From positions 1 to 34,667 of the forward strand of contig JAFXAJ010000122.1 in assembly GCA_017517145.1 (NCBI GenBank): a stretch of DNA of 34,667 nucleotides, in the 5' to 3' direction. The position numbers were made by a program, and so were the translations under genes. The stretch's first letter is position 1. Each line of letters starts with the position of its first letter. This document shows, in pieces, positions 30,976 through 34,667 of the stretch. The DNA comes from Ruminococcus sp. (GTDB lineage: Bacteria; Bacillota; Clostridia; Oscillospirales; Ruminococcaceae). A model generated the notes under the pieces. That model saw only the letters and a list, made by a program, of their open reading frames with translations. It made no database searches and had not been told where the DNA came from.

Positions 30976-32134
30976 TTACGAGAATTTCACGCTGGCGGCA
31001 GATATTTCCCTTTAATTTATAGCTGACAGATAGGTTCATTTCAGTTTCTGTTATATTTTCCGTGATGTTACGTTCAATTATTTCGCAGTTATCGAGAAAA
31101 TTTTTTTCATACAAGAATACTTTTTCCATTAGTTCCATACGCAGTTCCTCCTCGCTGAGAGTAGTGACGTTTCGCCGGAGTTCGTGGTATTCGGTAGTAT
31201 GCATGCTGATAGGAAGTTTTTTTCCGAATAAGTAGAGAGGCTTTTCCATGTAAGTATTTTCGGAGTAGTCATAATTATTTTTACCGAAATACAGGGGAAT
31301 TTCAAGGTTAAACAGATGCAGCTTCTGACGTTTGTCCGATTTGCCTGTGCTGTTCATGCGTTCTTTTTCAAATGAACCGTTAAAATCAACAGATTCGGAA
31401 TATTTGCCGATTATTTCACCCATGGCATGATGTAGAGTCGTATTGCCGTTAAAGTCCGTAGTTACGCCGTTTATGAGCATATCACCCTCAAAGACATAGT
31501 CTCCGATGATGTGCATAAGCTGACCGTCAAGAACGGTTATTTCAACAATTTCAGCATCATGAGCCGAAACAACATTGCAGGGGATTCGGTCAAGGAGCAT
31601 ATCAGGTTTTTCAACGATTTCCGTGACTTCAACTACAAGACGATGACCTGTACGGTGCATACCTGCCCAGGCAATTTTGTCAACCATGAGCCGCAGTTGA
31701 TTTTCACTCCATATATAATTAATTTGCCCAAAAGGAGTGCCCTCGTCAATGCCGATTTCAGACAAAGCAGAAAGAATAATAGAGTCGCTGACAGTTTCGT
31801 TTCCCTCAATGTCAATAGTAACGATAACATTTGAAAAATAGAGGGAAGCTCCAAGAAATAATATTACACCAAGTATAATCCCGAATCTTCTGCGGCGGCT
31901 GATAATATGTTTTGAAAGAGTATTGTATTCAAAATGACTTAGTTTGACTCCTGATTCTTCGGCAATAATTTCGACATCTGCGAGATTGTGCCGATAAATT
32001 TCAGCAGATAATCTGCCGCCTTTTATGTATTGGCGAAAAACTGCGATTTTTTGAGTATGAAGGCGATTAATAAAGCTATATAGATTTTTTCCCTCTGCGT
32101 TAATTTTAACGCAGCCCTGAATCTGATTTTTCAT
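30971..32134 (-). CDS. yqfD: Sporulation protein YqfD
   Basis: A 387-residue membrane protein of the YqfD family, made in the mother cell and required for sporulation in Bacillus. It has a cytoplasmic N-terminus beginning MKNQIQGCVKI, one membrane segment at about residues 80-100 (RRRRFGIILGVILFLGASL), then a long external part that begins VTIDIEGNETVSDSIILSAL, resembling the FtsQ/DivIB-like POTRA-type start seen in the family. The frame runs upstream to 32233 inside yqfC, but ATG 32134 has GAGGG upstream and matches the usual start. It follows yqfC by four bases, the conserved yqfC-yqfD pair. Confidence 0.92.
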   Translation of the reverse strand: MKNQIQGCVKINAEGKNLYSFINRLHTQKIAVFRQYIKGGRLSAEIYRHNLADVEIIAEESGVKLSHFEYNTLSKHIISRRRRFGIILGVILFLGASLYFSNVIVTIDIEGNETVSDSIILSALSEIGIDEGTPFGQINYIWSENQLRLMVDKIAWAGMHRTGHRLVVEVTEIVEKPDMLLDRIPCNVVSAHDAEIVEITVLDGQLMHIIGDYVFEGDMLINGVTTDFNGNTTLHHAMGEIIGKYSESVDFNGSFEKERMNSTGKSDKRQKLHLFNLEIPLYFGKNNYDYSENTYMEKPLYLFGKKLPISMHTTEYHELRRNVTTLSEEELRMELMEKVFLYEKNFLDNCEIIERNITENITETEMNLSVSYKLKGNICRQREILVK

Positions 32135-32138
32135 AATC

Positions 32139-32390
32139 TCACTTTCCCTCCAGTTCGATGCGAGAAATTTTGCCCCGAATAACGAGACCGCCTGTTTTAT
32201 AGTCGAAAGTACGCAGGTCGTTTCCCCATACATTAACAGTCATTTTACTGCACGAAAGCGATACAAGTACATCGCTGCATTCCTCTATTCTACGGCAATT
32301 TTCAACAATCAGCTCTCGATTCCCGTTAAGGTGCAGTCCTGTTTCGAGAAAGAAAGCGGAGCGTGCTTTTTCTGTTAATTTATCAAACAT
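32139..32390 (-). CDS. yqfC: Sporulation protein YqfC (YabP family)
   Basis: An 83-residue YabP/YqfC-family protein, with ENCRRIEECSDVLVSLSC, VWGNDLRTFDYKTGGLVI and IRGKISRIEL showing the family pattern of short strands. YqfC is a sigma-E-controlled sporulation protein in Bacillus. GGAGG lies six bases before the ATG. It is the first gene of a two-gene minus-strand operon and is divergent from ylbJ, with an inverted repeat between them. Confidence 0.9.
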   Translation of the reverse strand: MFDKLTEKARSAFFLETGLHLNGNRELIVENCRRIEECSDVLVSLSCSKMTVNVWGNDLRTFDYKTGGLVIRGKISRIELEGK

Positions 32391-32400
32391 ATTTTACCTC

Positions 32401-32436
32401 CGAATAATAATCTACATTTCATAATATGATTATTCG
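32401..32436. promoter_or_regulatory. Divergent sporulation promoter region with inverted repeat
   Basis: CGAATAAT (32401-32408) and ATTATTCG (32429-32436) form a perfect 8-bp inverted repeat in the 55 bases between yqfC and ylbJ. It encloses CATAATAT (32420-32427), which fits the sigma-E/sigma-K-type -10 form CATAnnnT; the minus strand also contains CATATTAT. The -35 elements are not convincing. Confidence 0.4.
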
Positions 32437-32445
32437 GGTGATGTT

Positions 32446-33483
32446 ATGAAAAATATAAAATCTATACCATTTGTTATATTATCTGTTGGTTTGTGCATAT
32501 TCTGTTTTTTTTTTCCGACAGATGTGAAATTGGCGGTAGGAGAGGGGATAAACCGCTGTATTTCGGTAATAATCCCCTCGCTGTATGCCATGATTACGGC
32601 ATCTGCAATTCTAATAAAAGGTGGTATACTATCTGTAATCGGACGGTATATTGCACCGCTGACACGGCGGATTTTCGGCATGGACGGTGAGGAAGGCTCA
32701 ATTTTTCTTTTCTCACTTGTATCCGGTTATCCTGTGGGGGCGAAAATGATATACTCAATGTATACGGAAGGGCGCTTGTCAAAGAGAAATGCCGAACTTA
32801 TGGCAGGTCTGTGCTTCGGTTCAGGTACAGCCTTTATTTTTGGCTGTGCTGCGTCATCTGCGGAGATTGGAAAAGCAATTCTGATTTCAAATATAACTGC
32901 TGAAATTTTACTGGCAGCAGTGATGTCCATATATTTTCGCAGAAGTGAGAATTTAGAGAAAAAATCTCGAAAAACAGGCATTTCTGCCGATATGCTGACA
33001 GAATGTGTTTGTTCATCGGGTAAATCGCTGGGTGAGATGTGCTGTTGTGTTGTAATATTTTCCGTACTTGCAAAAATTCTGGAAAAAATCGGGTTTTTTG
33101 GCTATATATCTGCAAACGGAGGGATAATCAAGGCTATACTCGATATAACTGCAATATCTGAAATTTCCGTGGATGTTCCTACGGCTGCGGCACTTATTTC
33201 CTTTGGAGGATTGTGCGTTTTCTTTCAGATTTCGGCTATTTTCCGTGGGAAATTGTCAATGCTGCCCTTTCTGATGATTCGTACTGCGGCGACATTTCTG
33301 AGTTGGGGAATATGTCGCATTTACCTCAAATTTTTCGTATCAGAGAAGGCTGCAATGGTTTTTGCACCTGTAAGCCGATTCCACAGTGAGTCATCGCCTG
33401 TGCCGTCAGTTATGCTTATTTTAATGACAGGTGTGGTTATTTTGGAAACGGCGAAAATTCACAAAATAAAGCCTGCGGAATAG
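32446..33483 (+). CDS. ylbJ: Sporulation integral membrane protein YlbJ (SpoVV), dipicolinate transport
   Basis: A 345-residue multi-pass membrane protein. It has about eight hydrophobic segments and the conserved SGYPVGAKM and CFGSGTAFIFGCA segments of the YlbJ family, part of the nucleoside-recognition (Gate) superfamily. YlbJ/SpoVV moves dipicolinic acid across the mother-cell membrane for delivery to the forespore. The gene is divergent from yqfC, and all three genes here belong to the mother-cell programme in Bacillus. The ATG follows GGGTGATG. The last codons form part of a terminator stem. Confidence 0.88.
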   Translation: MKNIKSIPFVILSVGLCIFCFFFPTDVKLAVGEGINRCISVIIPSLYAMITASAILIKGGILSVIGRYIAPLTRRIFGMDGEEGSIFLFSLVSGYPVGAKMIYSMYTEGRLSKRNAELMAGLCFGSGTAFIFGCAASSAEIGKAILISNITAEILLAAVMSIYFRRSENLEKKSRKTGISADMLTECVCSSGKSLGEMCCCVVIFSVLAKILEKIGFFGYISANGGIIKAILDITAISEISVDVPTAAALISFGGLCVFFQISAIFRGKLSMLPFLMIRTAATFLSWGICRIYLKFFVSEKAAMVFAPVSRFHSESSPVPSVMLILMTGVVILETAKIHKIKPAE

Positions 33484-33500
33484 TCGCAGGCTTCGTTTTA
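33469..33500. terminator. Bidirectional terminator overlapping the ylbJ stop codon
   Basis: AAGCCTGCG (33469-33477) pairs with CGCAGGCTT (33485-33493) around seven bases that hold the ylbJ stop. Plus-strand tail is CGTTTTATTT, and minus-strand tail is TATTTTGTG. The same GCCTGCG stem occurs in the terminator at 24341. Confidence 0.82.
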
Positions 33501-33713
33501 TTTCTCCTGAAAAACAGCGAAAACTTTCATACACTCGTCGCAGTAGTAACCCTCGCCATAGAGTTTGAGGTTAACCACACCTTTTTTTATAAATTTGCCT
33601 TTTTGGTCGTCAGGACACCATGACAAAAGTGTAGTAAGCTGTGTAAGGCTGCCCATATCCTGAGCCTCAACGACTCCCTTTGGACATTCTTTTCCACATT
33701 CCGGACATTTCAT
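33498..33713 (-). CDS. Small zinc-ribbon protein
   Basis: A 71-residue protein with two CxxC pairs: MKCPECGKECPKG at the N-terminus and YYCDECMKVF near the C-terminus, likely a zinc ribbon split by a 45-residue insert. It resembles small PF20097/DUF6487-type proteins, from memory only; no function is known. AAGGAGG precedes the ATG and a full-consensus promoter lies upstream at 33759-33787. Confidence 0.8.
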   Translation of the reverse strand: MKCPECGKECPKGVVEAQDMGSLTQLTTLLSWCPDDQKGKFIKKGVVNLKLYGEGYYCDECMKVFAVFQEK

Positions 33714-33758
33714 TTTAAAATCCTCCTTAACCTATATCGTGCAGTTTTCTGCGTAAAT

Positions 33759-33787
33759 ATTATATCATATTCAGATTATTTTGTCAA
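33759..33787 (-). promoter_or_regulatory. Consensus sigma-A promoter for the zinc-ribbon gene
   Basis: On the minus strand, a perfect TTGACA (33787-33782), 17 bases, and TATAAT (33764-33759), with TGA as an extended -10. The -35 box overlaps the 3' end of the acetyltransferase gene. A small GCAG-TTTT-CTGC hairpin lies in the leader. Confidence 0.88.
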
Positions 33788-34228
33788 CAAATTCTTCCGC
33801 AGATAAACCATATCAGTAAGCAGCACACCACATTCATATATAGGGTGGTCGTAGTTGTCGGTGAAAAAATTTCTCACGGTATGGGAACGGACAAATCCGC
33901 ATTTTTCGTAGAAAGGCACAGTCAGCGGACTATCGCCCGTGCCGACTTGCAATACAGAAAATTCCCCCTTGTATTTGCGGCAGATAAAGTCAATCATTGC
34001 CCTTGCATAGCCTTTTCCCTGGTATTGCGGCTCTGTGGCGATGTTCTTGATTTCAAGGATTCCCTCACCCTCGTCTGTAACCACACATTCGCATTTTACC
34101 CCGTCATCATCAAGGACATACATCGTACCACTGTCGATATATCGGTCAATCATATCCTCCTGCTCATCAGCCAACAGCAAAAGTGAAAGATATTGCTTTT
34201 TATTTTCTTTGATTTCATGGAAATTCAC
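33776..34228 (-). CDS. GNAT family N-acetyltransferase
   Basis: A 150-residue GNAT acetyltransferase. The acetyl-CoA motif A is PQYQGKGYARAMIDF, preceded by the ILEIKNIATEP strand, and the C-terminal FYEKCGFVRSH is typical. The acceptor substrate cannot be told. The gene starts with GTG at 34228; GGAGG lies eight bases upstream. It starts 24 bases after the rplL terminator hairpin and I see no promoter between, so it may depend on read-through. Confidence 0.88.
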   Translation of the reverse strand: MNFHEIKENKKQYLSLLLLADEQEDMIDRYIDSGTMYVLDDDGVKCECVVTDEGEGILEIKNIATEPQYQGKGYARAMIDFICRKYKGEFSVLQVGTGDSPLTVPFYEKCGFVRSHTVRNFFTDNYDHPIYECGVLLTDMVYLRKNLLTK

Positions 34229-34252
34229 GTTGTTTTCCTCCGTATTTCAAAT

Positions 34253-34282
34253 AAAAAAGGCTGTCCCAAACGGAACAGCCTT
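34253..34282 (-). terminator. Rho-independent terminator after rplL
   Basis: On the minus strand, AAGGCTGTTCC pairs with GGGACAGCCTT (one G-T pair) around a GTTT loop, followed by TTTTATT. It lies about 20 bases after the rplL stop. Confidence 0.88.
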
Positions 34283-34301
34283 TGAAATGTTAAGTAAAAA
34301 A

Positions 34302-34667
34302 TTACTTGATTTCGATTGTAGCACCAGCAGCCTCGAACTTTTCCTTAAGCTCGTTAGCCTCTGCCTCAGAAACGCCTTCCTTAAGAGCCTTAGGAGCAGC
34401 CTCAACTACTTCCTTAGCCTCCTTAAGACCAAGACCGAGAACTTCCTTAGCGCACTTGATAACAGCCATCTTAGCGTCACCGAATGAAGCAAGGATTACG
34501 TCGAACTCTGTCTTAGCATCAGCAGCAGCACCTGCACCGCCAGCAGCAGGAGCAGCAGCAACCATTGCTGTTACGCCGAACTCCTCCTGGATTGCCTCTA
34601 CGAGCTCAGCAAGCTCGAGAACGGAAAGAGTCTTGATTTCTTCTACAAAATTTGTGATCTTCTCTGA
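34302..34667 (-). CDS. rplL: 50S ribosomal protein L7/L12, 5' end cut by the window
   Basis: The bL12 stalk protein that recruits translation GTPases. About 121 residues are visible: [19 protein letters not shown] at the N-terminus, an Ala/Gly-rich hinge, and the C-terminal domain with [16 protein letters not shown] and GATIEIK at the end. The frame is open to the last base of the window and only the first one or two codons are missing. An internal ATG at 34565 is not the true start. Codon use is strongly biased, as in highly expressed genes. Confidence 0.97.
   Translation of the reverse strand, partial: SEKITNFVEEIKTLSVLELAELVEAIQEEFGVTAMVAAAPAAGGAGAAADAKTEFDVILASFGDAKMAVIKCAKEVLGLGLKEAKEVVEAAPKALKEGVSEAEANELKEKFEAAGATIEIK

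Overview
The window looks like chromosomal DNA of a fibre-degrading, Gram-positive, low-to-mid-GC Clostridia, most likely a Ruminococcus-type member of the Oscillospiraceae. This rests on the gene order (dprA-topA-trmFO, plsX-rnc-smc-ftsY, yhbY-nadD-yqeK-LCP-rsfS-leuS), the sporulation genes yqfC/yqfD/ylbJ, sigma-A promoters of consensus type, strong GGAGG ribosome binding sites, and a secreted GH5 glucanase whose tandem carbohydrate-binding modules resemble those of ruminococcal cellulases. The species assignment is inference; no database was searched.

Region 1 (1-18279) is one dense plus-strand run of housekeeping genes with overlaps or very short gaps: the end of dprA, topA, trmFO, plsX, rnc, an Elp3-like radical SAM gene, smc, ftsY, rdgB, yhbY, nadD, yqeK, an LCP-family cell-wall gene, rsfS, a small membrane protein and leuS. 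They cover DNA topology and chromosome condensation, tRNA modification, phospholipid synthesis, RNA processing, SRP-dependent membrane targeting, nucleotide-pool cleaning, NAD synthesis, ribosome assembly or silencing, and aminoacylation. Notable within it are an FtsY with a C-terminal acidic hexapeptide-repeat tail ending in a basic amphipathic segment, and a LeuRS with altered KMSKS and editing-site motifs.

Region 2 (18280-21700) holds separately promoted translation genes: rpsU with its own promoter, structured leader and terminator; aroQ plus an M24 peptidase; efp with its own promoter; an acidic zinc-ribbon protein; and a tRNA-Leu(CAG) with a full-consensus promoter and a terminator.

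Region 3 (21700-25260) is accessory and AT-rich. Immediately after the tRNA-Leu terminator lie a short truncated gene, a 5'-truncated amidase-domain pseudogene, a lipoprotein gene that appears to start at ATT, and a small coding remnant. An AI-2E-family permease and an unrecognised three-TM membrane protein follow.

Region 4 (25260-30970) has metG (minus), a D-Ala-D-Ala carboxypeptidase lipoprotein (minus) and the GH5 glucanase (plus). Two copies of a short palindromic intergenic repeat flank metG.

Region 5 (30970-34667) has the sporulation genes yqfD and yqfC (minus) divergent from ylbJ/spoVV (plus), a small zinc-ribbon protein, a GNAT acetyltransferase and rplL (cut at its 5' end), all three on the minus strand.

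No CRISPR array, intact insertion sequence, integrase, phage module or obviously new defence system is visible. The best candidates for new biology are the FtsY tail, the LeuRS variants, the tRNA-adjacent gene scar with its ATT start, the palindromic repeat family and the rpsU leader.
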